A stretch of DNA of 64,000 nt. It comes from Vanilla planifolia (Eukaryota > Streptophyta > Magnoliopsida > Asparagales > Orchidaceae). The notes below the pieces were generated by a model that saw only the letters and a list, made by a program, of their open reading frames with translations, was not told the origin of the DNA and made no database searches. Positions 35,918 to 48,893 of this stretch are shown piece after piece; within the stretch, counting starts at the first letter, position 1, and each line of letters begins with the position of its first letter. A program made the translations under genes and the position numbers. The stretch is taken from the NCBI GenBank assembly GCA_023846275.1, contig JAIUJO010000236.1, positions 258,001-322,000 of the forward strand, given 5' to 3'.

Positions 35918-37691
35918 CTAGGTTAGGCTAGGCGAGGCTAGGCTAGGCCAAGCTTGGCAAGGCTAGGCGAGGCTAGTTTATGATAGGCTTGGCAAGGCTA
36001 GGCTAGAGTAAAGTGGGGTAGAGTAGAGCAGAATAGAGCTAGGATAGGCTAGGCTTGGCTAGGCTAAGCTAGAGTATAATAGAGTAGAGCAGAGCAAACT
36101 AGAGAAAAGTAGACTAGAGTAGAGTAGAGTAGAGCAGAGCAGAGTAGAGTAGAGGAGAGTAGAGTAGAGGATAGAAAAGTAGAGCATAACAGAATAGATT
36201 AGAGCATAGTTGAGTAGAGTTAGTTTAGGTAAGGCTAGAGTAGAGTATAGTATAGAGTAGAGAAGAGTAGAATAGAGTAGAGTAGAGTAGAGTAGAGTAG
36301 AGCTAAGTTTGGTAAGGTTAAGATTGGTTAGGTTAGAGTGTAGCAGAGTATAGTAGAGTAGAGTAGGTAGAGTTGAGTAGAGTAGAGTAAATCAGAGAAG
36401 AGTAGAGTAGAGTAAAGTAGAGTAGAGTAGAGTAGAGTTGAGTAGAGTAGAATAGAGCTAAGTTTGCTTTAGTTAATTTAGGTTAGGCTAGGCTAAGCTA
36501 GGTTAGGGGTTTTTAGGCTAGGCTAGAGTAGAGGAGAGTATAGTAGAGTATAGTAGATTAGGGTAGAGCCATGCTAGGTTAGGCAAAGCAATAATAGTGT
36601 AGAGTATAGCATAACAAAGTAGAGCAAAGTAGAGTAGAGTAGAGATGAGTAGAATAGAACTGGCTAGAGTAGAGTAGAGTAGAGGAGAGCTAACTTTGTT
36701 AGGCTAAGCTAGGCTAAGCTAAGCTAGGGTAGGCTAGCTTTTGCTAAGCTAAGCTAGGCTAGGTTAGAGTAAGGTAGAGTGGAGTAGAGAAGAGTGGAGC
36801 AGAGTAGAGTGGAGTTGAGTAGAGCTAAGGTAGGCTTGGTTTTGCTAGGCTATGCAAGGGTAATCTAGGAAAGGCTTGGCTTTGCTAGAGTAGAGTAAAG
36901 CTAGTTAGGCTAAGCTAAGCTAAGCTAGAGTAAAGAGAAGAGTAGAGCAAAGTAGAGCAAAGTAGACTAAAGCAGAGAAGAGTAGAGCATAGTAGAGTAG
37001 AGTAGAGCATAATAGAGTGGAGCAGAGTAGAGCACAGCTCACTTAGGCTAGGATAAGAAAGGCTAAGCTAGAGTAGAATAGAGTAGAGTAGAGTATAAAA
37101 GAGCTTGGTTAGACTAGGCTACATTAGGTTAGAGTAGAGTAGAGTATAGTATAGTGGAGTTATGTTTGGCTTTGCTAAGCTACGCTAGAGTTATCTCGAG
37201 TAGGCTAAGCAGGGCTAGAGTAAAGAATAGTCGAGTAGAGTAAAGTAGAGTAGAGTAGGGTATAGCAGAGTGGAGTAGAGCTTTGCTAGGATAGGCAAGG
37301 GTAGGCTAGGCTAGAGTAGAGTATTGAGTAGAGTAAAGAAGAGAAAAGTAGACCATAGTAGAACAGAGTATAGTAGAGTAGAGTAGAGTGAAGTAGGGTA
37401 GAGCAAGAAAAAGTAAGGTAGAGGAGAATAGAGCAGAGTAGAGTAGAGCAAAAGAGTAGAGTAGAGTAGTATTGAGCAAAGTAGAGTAGGGTAGAGCAGA
37501 GTAGTTCAAAGCTAGAATAAGCGAGGTTAGGAAAGGATAGAGTTAAGTAGAGTAGATTTGAGTAGATTAAACGAGTGTAGAGTAGAGCTTGGTTAGGCAA
37601 GGCCAGGCGAGACGAGAGTAGAGTAGAGCAGAGTAGAGTATAATAGAGAAGAGCAAAGCTAGAGTATGCTAGCTAAGCAAGGCTAGGCTTG

Positions 37692-38045
37692 GCTAAAGTA
37701 GAGTAGAGTAGAATAGAGTAGTGTAGAGTAGAGTAGAGTATAGTAGATTAGAGTAGAGTTGAGTAGGGTGGGGTAGGGTAGAGTAGAGTGGAGTAGAGTA
37801 GGGTGGAGTAGGGTGGAGGAGAGGAGAGGAGGGGAGAGGAGAAGAGAAGAGAAGAGAGGAGAGGAGAGGATAAAAGTGGAGACTAGAGCAAAGTAGAGTA
37901 GAGCAGAGAATAGAAGAGTAGGGCAGACTAGAGTAGAGAAAAGTAGACTAGAGCCAAGCAAAGTAGAGCTGAGTAGAGTAGAGTAGACGAGAGTAAAGCA
38001 GACTTGAGAAAAGTAGAGTAGAGCAGAGCAAAGCATAGTAGAGAA
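37692..38045. repeat. Long TAGAG-type block without GGCTA interruption
   Basis: About 350 bp of TAGAG-family units, with G-rich TGGAG/GGGTA variants on the left, a homopurine run in the middle and CAAAG/CAGAG variants on the right. A stop-free minus-strand frame of 117 codons crosses it for compositional reasons only. Confidence 0.85.
37815..37870. repeat. 56-bp homopurine GGAGA / AAGAG run
   Basis: A continuous A/G stretch made of GGAGA units, then AAGAG units, then GGAGA units again. The internal switch to AAGAG shows that two different unit variants were amplified side by side. Confidence 0.9.
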
Positions 38046-38320
38046 AGGTTAGGCTAGGCAAAATAGGTAGAGTAGAGTAGGGTAGAGCAAGGTTAGGCTA
38101 GGCTAGACAAAGCTAGGTTAGAGTAAAGTATAGTAGAGTAGAGCAGAGTAGAGTGGAGTTGACTAGAGTAGAGTTAGGCTAAGCTAGGCTAGGATAGGGT
38201 TGGCTAGGCCAACCTACGGTAGAGTGGAGTAGAGTAAAGTAGAGCTTGATTAGGCAAGTCTAGCCAAGGCTAGGCCAGAGTAGAGTAGAATAAAGTAAAG
38301 GAGTATAGAGCAGAGAATAG

Positions 38321-38360
38321 TAGAGTAGAGTAGAGTAGAGTAGAGTAGAGTAGAGTAGAG
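38321..38360. repeat. Perfect (TAGAG)8 run
   Basis: Eight uninterrupted TAGAG units, the longest perfect run of the main unit that I found. In 64 kb of this repeat, that limit shows how degenerate the array is. Confidence 0.85.
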
Positions 38361-39509
38361 AAGAGTAGAGCTAAGATAGGTAAGGCTTAGCTAGGATAGG
38401 CTAGGCTAGAGTAGAGTAGAGTAGAGTAGAGTAGTGTGAGGTAGAGTTAGGTTAGGCTAGTTTAGGATAGAGTAGAGTATAATTAAGTAGAGTAGAATAT
38501 AGTAGAGTGGAGTAGAGTAGAGTAGTGCAAGGTTAGGCTATACTAAGCAAGATAAGGTAGGCTAGGCTAGGCTAAGCTAGAGTAGAGTAGAGTATAGTAG
38601 AGTAGAGCTAGGTTAGGCTAGGCTAGGCTAGAGTATAATAGAGTAGAGCACAGTAGAGCAGAGTAGAGCAAAGTAGAGTAATGCAGAGTAGAGTAGAGCA
38701 AAGCTGAGTAGAGTAGAGTAGAGTAGAGCAAAGTAGAGAAGAGATTTGTAGAGTAGAGCAGAGCAGAGTAGAAAGGAGTGGAGCAGAGAAGAGTAGAGTT
38801 AGGTTAGATAAGGTTAAGCTAGGTTAGGCTAGGCAAGAGTAGAGTTGTGTAGAGTAAGGTTAGGTTAGCATAGGCTAGGCTAACTTATAATAGAGCAGAG
38901 TAAAATAGAATTGATCAAGTTTAGGTTAGGCTAGGCTAGGTTAGGTTAGGCTAGGCTAGAGTAGAGTAGACTTGAGTTCAGTTGAGTAGAGTAGAGTAGA
39001 GTATAATATTGTTGAGTAGAGTAGAGTAGAGTTAGGGTGGGCTGTGCTAGACTAAGTTGGTGTAGGCAAGGCTAAGCAAGGCTATAATAGAGTAGAGTAG
39101 AGTAGAGTAGAGCTTAATTAGGCTAGGCTTGTCTAGGCTAAGCTAGGTTGGAGTTGTGTAGAGTAGAGCATTAGAGAGTAGAACAGAGTAGAGTAGAGGA
39201 AAGTAGAGAAGGATAGAATGGATTAGAGTAGGGCATAACAGAGTAGAGTAGGGCAGAGCAGAGCAAAGCATAGTAGAGCTAAGTTAGTTTAAGCTATGCT
39301 ATGCTAGGCTAGGTTAGAGTAGAGTGAGATGGAGTAGAGTAGAGTAAAAAAGAGTAGAGTAGAGTAGGGTAGAGTAGAGTGGAGTTGAGAAAAGCAGAGA
39401 AAAGAAGAGAAGAGCAGAGCAAAGAATAGTGCATAGTGGAGCGAGGTTAGGCTAAGCTATACTCGACCTAAGCATTTTTAGGCTAGCTTAGAGTAGAGTA
39501 GAGTAAAGT

Positions 39510-39534
39510 AGAGTATAGTATAGTATAATAAAGT
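39510..39534. repeat. TATAG run
   Basis: GTATAGTATAGTATAATAAAG is a short cluster of TATAG variants in a TAGAG-type block. Confidence 0.75.
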
Positions 39535-39600
39535 TGACCAAACTAGAGTAGAGTAAAGCTAGGTTAGGCTAGAGTAGAGCTAGGTTAAGTTAGGCTAGGT

Positions 39601-39636
39601 TAGCCAAGGTATTAGTTTAATAGAAATATTAAAGTA
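39601..39636. other. AT-rich non-pentameric island
   Basis: GGTATTAGTTTAATAG followed by AAATATTAAAG has no recognisable 5-bp unit and is the clearest short break of the repeat pattern. It lies between a GGCTA-type block and a TAGAG/CAAAG block. It could be a tiny insertion or a heavily mutated stretch. Confidence 0.6.
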
Positions 39637-42600
39637 GAGTAGAATAGAGCAAAGTAGAGCAGAGTAGAGCAAAGCAAAGTAGAGCAGAAAAGTGTAGAGC
39701 ATAATAGAGTAAAATGAAGCTGAGTAGAGCAGATGAGAGCAGAGAAGAGCTAAGGAGAGCATAGCAAAGCAGAGCAAGGTTAGGTTAGGTAAGGCTAGAG
39801 TAGAGTAGACTAGAGTAGTGTAGATTAGAGTTAGGTTAGGCTAGCTTAGGCTAGTTTAGGTTATAGTACAGTAAAGTAGAGTAGAGTAAAGTAGAGGAGA
39901 GTAGCACAGAGCAGAGGGCCGAGCAGAGTATAGCAAAGTAGAGTAGAATAGAGAAGAGAAAACAGGAGGAGTAGAAAAGAGCACAGTAGAGTAGAGTAGA
40001 GCAGAGAATGGAAGAGCAAATTTAGGTTAAGCTAGGCTATGTTAGGCTAGGTTAAGCTAGGCTAGGCTAGAATGGAGTAGAGCAGAGTAGAGTATAGTAG
40101 AGTATAGAAAGGTTAGGCTAGGTTCGAGTAGAGTATAGTAGAGTAGAGCTAGGTCTTGCTAGGCTAGGACTGGCTAGGCTAGGATAGGCTATGCTAGGTA
40201 AAGTAGAGTATAGCAGAGTAGAGTAGAGTTGGGTTAGGTTAGGTTAAGCTAGAGCATTGTAGAGTATAGTAGAGTAGAGTAGAGTAGAGTAGAGTAGAGT
40301 AGAGCAGAGCAAAGCAATGTAGAGTAGATTTGAGAAAAGTTAGGTTTGGCTAAGCTAGGTGAGGCTAGGCAAGGTTAGTCTATGCTAGGCTAAGCTAGGG
40401 TTGAGTAGAGTAGAGTAAAGCAGAGCTAAGCTAGCCTATGCTAAGCTTGGTTAGAGTAGATTAGAGTAGGGTAGAGTAGAGTAGGGTAGTGTAGAGCTCG
40501 ATTTGGTTAGGCTAGAGTTAAGTAGAGTAGAGTAGAATAGGGCTTGGTTAGGCTAGCCTCGACTAAGCTAGGAAATGCTAGCTTGGACTAGAATAGAGTG
40601 GAGCAGAGCAGAGTAGAGCTGAGAAAAGAGAGAAGAGTAGAGTAGAGCAGAGAAGAGTCGAGTAAAGTACATTAAAGTAGAGTAGAGCAGAGCATAGTAG
40701 AGTTGAGCAAAGTAAAGTAGAACAGAGTAAAACTTGGTTAAACTGTAATAGGTTAGGCTAAGCTAAGTTAGAGTATAGTGGAGTAGAGTAGAGCAGAATA
40801 GAGTAGAGTGAAGTAGAGTAGAGTACACTATAGTAGAGTAGCATAGAGCTAAGAAAGGCTAGGTTAGGCAAGGCTAGGTTTTGCTAGGCTAGGGTAGAGT
40901 GAGTAGAGTAAAGTGGTGTAGAGTAGAGCTAGGTTAGGTTAGGCAAGGCTAGGCTAGGATAGGTTAGGTTAGGCTTGGCCAGGAAGGGTTAAGCTTTGAA
41001 AAAGTAGAGTAGAGAAGAGAAGAACAGAGTAGAATACAGTAGAGTAATGCAGAGCAAGGTAAAGTAGAGTAGAGAAAAAAAGAGTGGAGTAGAGCATAGC
41101 AGAGCTAGATTAAGTTATTTTATTCTAGGTTGGGCTAAGCTAGGTTAGGCTAGGCAAGAGTTGAGTAGAGTAGAGCAAGGTTAGGATAGGCTAAGCTAAG
41201 GTAGAGTATAGTAGTGTAGAGTTGAGTATAATAGGGTAGAGTAGAGTAGAGTAGAGAAAGAAGAGTCAAGTAGAGTAGAGTATAGTAGAGTAGAGTAGAG
41301 CAGAGATGAGCAAAGCAGAGTTGAGTACAACAGAGTAGAGTTAGGTTAGGCTAGGAGAGGCTAGAGCATAGTAGAGCAGAGTAGAGCACAGTAGAGTAGT
41401 ACAGAGTATAGAAGAGTAGAGTAGAGCAGAGCATAGTTGAGTAGAGCTGAGCTAACATGGGTTAAGCTAGGCTAGGCTATAGTAGTTTAGAGTAGAGTTA
41501 TGTTAGGTTAGGCTAGGTTAGAGATGAGTAGAGTATAGTAGAGTAGAGTAGGGTAGAGTAGAGTAGACTAGAGTAGAGTAGAGTAGAGTAGAGTAGTGTA
41601 GAGTAGAGTAAAGTAGAGTAGTCTAGAGCTTGGTTAGGTTAAGCTAGGCTAGGCAAGACTAGAGTAGGATTGGCTATGCTAGAGTAGAGTAGAAGAGAGC
41701 TATGTTAGGCTATGTTAGAGAAGACTATAGTAGAGAAGAGTAGAGTAGATTAGAGAAGAGTAGAGAAGAGTAAAGCAAAAAAAAAGAAGAGCTAGGTTAG
41801 GTAAGGCTAAACAAGCCTAAGCTAGAGTAGAGTAGAGTAGATTAGAGTAGGGTAGAGTAGTGTAGAATTGAGCTAGGTTAAGCTAGCCTAGGTTAGGATA
41901 TGTTTCAATAGACTAGAGTAGAGTTGATTAGAGTAGAGTAGTGTAAAGTAAAGTAGAGTTGAGCAAGGTTAGGCTTGGCTAGGCTAGGGTAGGCTAGGCT
42001 ATGTAAGGTTAGAGTATAGTGAATAAGAGTAGAGTAGAGCTAGGTTAGGCAAGGCTTGGCTAAGTTATGCTAAACTAGGCAAGAGTAGAGTAGAGTAGAC
42101 AAGACAGAGTAGAGTAGAGCAAATTAGAGTAGAGTAGAGTAGAGTAGAGTAGAGCAGAGAAGAGTAGAGCAGAGTAGAGCAAAATAGAGTTAGGTTAGGC
42201 TAGGCAAGGCTCGTCTAGAGTAGAGTAGAGTGGAGTTGAGTAGAGCAGCGTAGAGTAGAGTAGAATAGAGAAGAGCAGAGTATAACAGAGCAACGCAGAG
42301 AAGAGAAGATACAAAAAGAGCTGAATATAGTATAACAAAGTAGAGAAAAGAAGAGTAGGGCTAGGTTAAGTTAAGCTAGGTTATGCTAGGCTAGGTTAGG
42401 CTATCTGAGGGTAGAGTAGACTAGAGTAGAGTAGAGTAGGGTAGCATAACATAAAGCTGAGCATATTATAGTAAAATAGAGAAAAGTTGAGCAGAGTAGA
42501 GTTGACTTGTGCTTGGCTGAGCTAAGCAAAATAAAGCAAAGCATAGTACAGTAAAATAAAGCAAAACAGAGCATAGCCTACAAAGCATAGTAAAGTAGAG

Positions 42601-43015
42601 TAGGGTAGAGTAGAATAGAGCAAAGTAAAGCCAGGTTAGGTTAAGCAAGGCTAAAGTAGAGTAAAGTTAAGTATGGTAGAGTACAGCATAGTAGAGTAGA
42701 GATGAGTAAAGCAAAGGAGAGCTTCGTTAGGCTAGGCTAGGCAAAGAAAGGGTAGAGTAGAGAAGAGCAAGGTTTGTCTAGGCAAAGTTTGGCTTGATTT
42801 CAGTAGAATAGAGTCAAGTAGAGTGGAGTAAAGTATAGTAGAGTATAATATTGTAGAGTAGAGTAATGAAAGCTTAGTCTAAGCTAGGCTACCCAAGGGT
42901 TGGCTAGGTTAGGTAAGGCAAGGCTAGGCTATGTTAGGCTAAGTTAGGCTGGGCTTAGAGTAGAGTAGAGTAGAATAGAGTAGAATAGAATTGAGGAGAG
43001 AAGAGTAGAGTAGAG

Positions 43016-43030
43016 TTAGGTTAGGTTAGG
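43016..43030. repeat. (TTAGG)3 run
   Basis: Three perfect TTAGG units followed by TTAGA, flanked on both sides by TAGAG-type units, so the whole GGCTA-type block here is telomere-type TTAGG. Confidence 0.8.
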
Positions 43031-43300
43031 TTAGAGTAGAATAAAGTAGGGTATAGTAGAGTAGAGTAGAGCAGAGCATTACAGAGTAAAGTAGATAGGA
43101 GCAAAATAGAGCATTATAGAGAAGAGTAAAGGATAATAGAGTAGAGAAGAGTAGAGTAGTGCATGGTTATGCAAAGTTAGGCTAGGTTATGTTAGGTTAG
43201 AGTATAGCAGAGTAGAGTAGATTAGAGTAGAGTAGAGTAGAGAATAAAAGAGTATAGTAGAGTAGGGAAGAGTAGAGCTAGGTTAGGTTAGGCAAGAGTA

Positions 43301-43330
43301 GAGTAAAGTAGAGTAAAGTAGAGTAAAGTA
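43301..43330. repeat. 10-bp dimer run, three copies
   Basis: GAGTAAAGTA is repeated three times exactly, a dimer of TAGAG and TAAAG units. It shows amplification at a 10-bp step. Confidence 0.85.
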
Positions 43331-46300
43331 GGGCTAGGTTAGGATAAGTTGAGTTAGAGAGGAGTAGAATACAATATAATAGATTAGAGTAGAGGAAAGT
43401 AGAGTAAAGGTAGGTTAGGCTAGGCTAGAGTCAGTTTTGCTATGCAATGCTTAGCAAGAGTAGAGTAGGGTAGAGTGGAGTAAAGTAGAGTAGAGCTAAG
43501 TTTGGTTAAATGATGGTAGGCTTGGCTAAACAAGGTTTGAGTGGAGTAGCATAGAGTAAAACAAAGGGGAGCAGAGTAGAGTAGAGTAGAGCATAGTAGA
43601 ATGGAGTAGAGCAGAGCAGAGTAGAGTAGAGTAGAGAAAAGTAGAGCTAAGTAGAGCATAATAGAGGAGAGTAGAGTAGAGCAGAGTAGAGTAGAGCAGA
43701 GTAGAGTAGGATAGAGCAGAGCAGAGTATAGTAGAGCTAGGTTAGGTTAAGCTAGGCTAGAGAAGAGTAGAGTATAATAAAGTAGAGCTAGGTTAGGCTA
43801 GGCGAGGCTTAGTAAGGATTGACTAGGCTAAGCTTGGCTTGACTAGGGTATAGTAGAGTAAAGAAGAGTAGAGTAGAGTAGAGCTAGGTTATGCTAGGCT
43901 AGGCTAGAGTGTAATAAAGTAGAGTAGAGTAGACTAGAGTAGAGTGGAGTATAATAGAGTAGGGTAGAGTAAAGTAGAGCATAGTAGAATAGAGTGGAGC
44001 TAGGTTAGGTTACGCTCGGTTGGGCTTGGCTAGGCAAGGCTAGGCTAGGGTAAAGTGGAGTGGAGTAGAGCTTTGTTATGTTAGGCTAGGCTATGCTAGA
44101 TTAGAGTAGAGTAGGGTAGAGCATATTGGAGGAGAGTAGAGTAAAGAAAAGTAGAGCTAGATTAGGCTAGCTATGCCAGGCTAGGCTAGGATAGAATAAA
44201 GTAAAGTACAGTGGGATAGAGTAGAGTAGAGTAGAGCAGAATAGAGTTGAGCTAGCTTAGGTTAGGCTAAATTAGGCTAGATAAAAGTAGAGCATAATCG
44301 AATAGAGTACTGTATAGTAGAGTAGAGTAGAGTAAAGTAGGATAGAGCAGAGTAGAGTAAAATGAAGTACAACAGAGTTGAATAAAGTAGAGTAGAGCAG
44401 AATAGAGTGGAGTAAAATACAGTAGAATAGAGTAGAGTAGAGCACAGTAGGGCAAAGCAGAGCAGAGCAGAGAAGAATATAGCAGAGTAGAGCTCGATTA
44501 GGGTAGGCTAGGTATCGCTAGGTTAGAGCAAAGTAGAGCATAATTGAGTTGAGCAGAGTAGAGCAAAGCAGAATAGAGGAGAGCATAATAGAATAGAATA
44601 GAGCAAAGCAGTGTAGAGTAGAGCAGAGCAGAGTAGAGCAGAACAAAGTAGAGCAAAGTAGAGAAAATAGAGTAGAGGAGTTAGGTTAGGCCAGGCTAGG
44701 TTTAGCTAGGCTAGGCTAGGCTATTGTAGAGTTGAATAGAGTAGAGCTAGGTTAGGTTAGGATTGGTTATGTTAGAATAGAGTAAAGTAGAGTAGAGTAG
44801 AGGTGAGTAGAGTAGAGTATAATAGAGTGGAGTAGAGTAGAGTAGAGCCAAGCTAAGTAAGGCTAGGCTACGCTAGGTTAGGGTACGGTAGGCTAGGCTA
44901 GGCTAGAGTATGTAGTGTAAGTAGAGCAGAGTAAAGAGAGTAGAGTAGAGCTTCGTTTGGCTAAGCTAGGTTAGAGTAGAGTAGAGTAGAGAAGAACAAA
45001 GTAGAGTAGAGCAAAGAAGAGTAGAGTAGAGTTGAGAAGAATAGAGTATAGTAGAGTAGAGTAAAGAAGATTAAAGTAGACGAGAATAGAGTATAGTAGA
45101 GTAGAGCAGAGATGAGTAGAGCTAGGTTAGGCTGAGTTAGGCTAGGCTAGGCTAGCTTAGAATAGAATAGAGTAGAGTAGAGTAGATTAGAATAGGGTAG
45201 AGTATAAAAGAGGAGAGTAGAGCATTGCATGGTAGAGTACAGTAAAGCTAGGTTAGGCTAGGCAAAGCAATGTTAGGTTAGGTTAGGCTAGAGTAGAGTA
45301 GAGAAGAGTATAGTAGAGTGGAGTAGAGTATAATAAAGTATAGTAGAGTAGAGTAGAGCTAAGTGAGGCTAAGCTAGGCTAAAGTATAGTAGAGCAGAGT
45401 AAAGTAGAGTAAAGTAGGGGAAAGAAAAGTAGAGCAAGTTAGAGTAGAGTAGAGCAGAGTAGTGTAGAGCGAGGCTAAGCTAAGATAGGCTATGCTTGTC
45501 TAGGATCAGCATGCTAGGCTAGAGTAAAGTAGTGCATAGTAGAGTAGATTAGAATAGAGAAGAGTAGAGTAATGCTAGATTAGGTTAGGCTCAACTAAAG
45601 TATAATAGAGCAGAGTAGAGTAGAGTAGAGCAGTGCAGAGCAGAGCTGTGCAAAGCAGAGTAGAGTAATACAAAGCAGAGAATAGTAGAGTAGAGTAGAG
45701 TAGAGTAGAGTAGATAAAAGTAGAGTTGAGCAGTGTAGAGCTAAGTTATGGTAGGCCAGGCAAGACTAGGCTATGCTCACTAGAGTAGAGTTAGGTTAGG
45801 CTTTGCTAGGCTAGGCTAGGTGAGAATAAAGTAGAGTAGAGTTGAGTAGAGTAGAGCTAGGTTAGGCTTGATTAGGCTTGGCTAGGTTAGAGCATAGCAG
45901 AGAAGAATAGAGTAGAGTAGAGCAGAGCAAAGCATAATAGAATAGAGGATAATAGAGTAGAGCATAGTAGAGTAGAATAGAGTAGAGAATAGTTGATCAG
46001 AGTAAATAGAGTAGAGTAGAGTTAGGTTAGGCCAGGCTAAGTTAGGTTTTGCTATGCTAGGCTAGGCTACAGTATGGTAGAGTAGAGTAGAGCTATGTTA
46101 TGCTACGTTAGGCTAGGTGAGAGTAGAGTATAGTATAGTAGAGTAGAGTAAAGTATATTAGTGTAGAGTTCAGTAGAGCTTGGTTTGGCTAGGCTAAAAT
46201 AGAGTAGAGTAGAGCTTATCGAGGCTAGCATAAGTGAGAGTAGAGTAAAGTAGAGTAGAGCATAATAGAACAAAGCAGAGTAGTGGAAGGAAGAGTAGAG

Positions 46301-47415
46301 CATAGTTTAGAAAAGCATAGCTGAGTAGAGTAGAGTAAATCATATTATAGTAGAGTAGAATAGAGTAGAACAGAGTAGAGTAGAGCAAAGCAGAGCTAGG
46401 TTAGGTTGAGCTAGGCTATGCTAGGCTAGGTTAGAGTTGAATAGAGTAAAGTATAGTAGAGCATTGTATAGTAGAGTAAAGCAAGGTTAGGTTAAGCTAG
46501 GCAAGGCTAGGTTAGGTTATACTAGAGTAGAGTAGAGAAGAGTAGAGTAGAGCAGAGTAGAGTATAATAGAGTATAATAGAGTAGAGTAGAGTAGAACTA
46601 CATTAGGCTAAGCTACGCAAGAGTAGAATAGAGTAGAACTAAGCAAGGTCAAGTTAGGTTTAGGCTACGTTAGGTTAGGCTAGGCTAAGCTAGAGTCAAG
46701 TAGTACTATAGAGCAGAGTATCATAGAGCTAGATTAAACAAGGTTAGGTTAGGCTAGGCTTGAGTAGAGTAGAGAAAAGCATAAAAAAGAAGAGCAGAGT
46801 AGAGTAGAGCAAAGTAGCAAAGAGTAGAGCAGAGTAGAGCTTGGTTAGGATAGGCTCGACTATTCTTGGCTAAGCCAGGCTAGGCTAGCTAGAGTAGAGT
46901 AGAGCTTAATTAGGCTAGGCTAGAGTAGAGTAGAGTAGAGTAAAGTAGAGTAGAGTAAAGCTAAGTTAGTTTAGGTTAGGCTAGGCTAGGTCAAACTAGA
47001 CTAGGCTAGGCTAGAGTAGAGTAGTAGAGTAGAGTAAAGTGGAGTAGAGCATAGCAGAGCACAGCAAAGCAAAGTAGAAAAAAGTAGAGTAGAGCTGAGT
47101 AGAAAACAGTAAAGCAGAGCAATGCAAAGTAAAATAATAGAGCAGAATAAAGAAGAGTTGAGAAAAAAGTATAGAGTAGAGCAAAGTATACAAGATAAGA
47201 GTAGAATAGAGGAGAACAGAGTAGAGAATAAAAAAATAAAGCAGGGTAGAGTAGTGTAGAGTAGAGTAAAGCAGAATTGAGCAAAGTTAGGCTAGGTTAG
47301 GCTAGAGTAGAGTAAAGTGGAGTAGAGTAGAGTAGATCTAGGTTAGGCTAGGCATGGCAAGGCTAGATTAGACTAGGGTAGAGAAGAGTAGAGTAGAATA
47401 GAGTAGAGTAGAGTA

Positions 47416-47445
47416 GAGTATAGTAGAGTATAGTAGAGTATAGCA
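47416..47445. repeat. 10-bp TAGAG-TATAG dimer run
   Basis: The dimer GAGTATAGTA recurs three times in succession. The same dimer recurs twice at about 48095-48117. Confidence 0.8.
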
Positions 47446-48423
47446 GAGTTGAGTATAGTAGAGTAGAGCTAGGTTAAGTTGGGCTATGCTAGGCTAGGTT
47501 TGGCTTGGCATGACTAGCGTAGGCTAAGATACATTAGAGTGGAGTAGAGTATAGTAGAGTACAGTAGAGTGGAGTAGAGCTATGTTAGGCTAGTTTAGGA
47601 AAGGCTAAGCTAGAGAAGGGTAAAGTAGAGTAGAGTAGTATAGAGCAGAGTAGAGTATAGTAGAGATAAGTAGAAATGATTAGAGGAGAGCAGAGTTAGG
47701 TTAGACTAGGCTAGGCTTGGCTAGGCTATGGTAGGTTAAGCTAAGCTAAGCTACGTTATAGTGGAGTAGAGCAGAGAAAAGTAAAGTAGAGTTGAGCAGA
47801 GTAGAGTAGAGTTGAGGCAGGTTTGGCTAAGGAAAGCTAGGTAAGGCTAGGCTAGGCTAGGGTAGGCAAGGAAAGGCTATGTTAGGCTAAAGTAGAGTAG
47901 AGTAGAGTAAAGTTAAGGTAGGTTAGGCTATGCTAAGGTGAAGAGTAGAGTAGAGTAGATTAATGTAGAGTAGAGAAAGCAAAGAAGAGTATAACAGAGT
48001 GGAGCTTAGTATAGCAGAGTCGAGTAGAACAGAGATAGTTTAAGCTAGGCTAGGCTAGGGTATGTTATGCAAGGCTAGGCTAAGTAGAGTATAGTAGAGT
48101 ATAGTAGAGCTATGTTAGGCTAAGCTCGACTAGGTTTGAGGGGAGTAGAGTATAGTATAGTAGAGTAGAGTTATGGTAGAGTAGAGTAGAGTATAGTATT
48201 GTAGAGTAGAGCTACATTAGGCTTGGCAAGGCAAGGCTAGGATAGGCTAAGGTTGGCTGGGCTAGGTTAGGCTAGGCTAGAGTAGAGTAGAGCAGGGAAA
48301 GTAGAGTAGAGTTGAGCCTTGTTAGGTTTGGCTAAGCTAGAGTAAAGTAGACTAAAGTAGATTAGAGTTGATTAGACTAGAGTGGAGTAGAGTAAGGTAG
48401 AAGAGCAGTGTAGAGTAGAGTAG

Positions 48424-48440
48424 AGGAGAGGAGAGGAGAG
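48424..48440. repeat. Short GGAGA homopurine run
   Basis: About three GGAGA units between a TAGAG run and CAAGCAGAG. Confidence 0.8.
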
Positions 48441-48840
48441 CAAGCAGAGCAAAGTAGAGTAAAAAAGCAGAGTAGTGTAGAGTATAGTTGAGCATAGTTG
48501 TGTAGAGTAGAGCAGTGTAAAGCAAAGCAGAGTAGAGTAGAGCTGAGCTAGTTTAGGTAAGGCTAAACTTGGTTAAGATAGGATAGAGTAGAGTAGAGTA
48601 GTGTAATGTAGAGTAGAGCTAGGTTAAGCTAGGCAAGACTATGCTAATGTAGGGTAGGCATGGCTAGGCAAAGCTAGAGGAGAGTAGAGTAGAGATTATA
48701 TGAATAGAGCTAGATAAGCTAGGCTTGGCTAGGCTAACTTAGGCTAGAGTAGAGTAGAGTAGAGCAGAATAGAGTAGAATAGAGTAGTGTAGATTAGAGT
48801 AGAGTAGAGTGGATTGGAGTAGAGTAGAGTAGAGTAGAGT

Positions 48841-48893
48841 GGAGGAGAGGAAAGTAAAAAAGACAAGAGGAGAGGAGAGGAGAGTAGAGTATA
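48841..48893. repeat. Split GGAGA run
   Basis: Two GGAGA stretches flank AAAGTAAAAAAGACAAG. The interruption contains two pyrimidine positions, so this is not a continuous homopurine tract. Confidence 0.75.

Larger units (their letters stand above)
32786..48420. repeat. Ordinary alternating satellite, 32.8-48.4 kb
   Basis: Alternating TAGAG-type and GGCTA-type blocks with no gene. Distinct patches inside, listed separately, are the two longest homopurine runs (35.5 and 37.8 kb), TATAG patches (34.7 and 39.5 kb), TTAGG triplets (35.9 and 43.0 kb), 10-bp dimer runs (43.3 and 47.4 kb) and short non-pentameric interruptions (33.14, 34.02 and 39.6 kb). An A-rich patch of CAAAG/TAAAG variants spans about 42521-42593. 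Confidence 0.9.
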
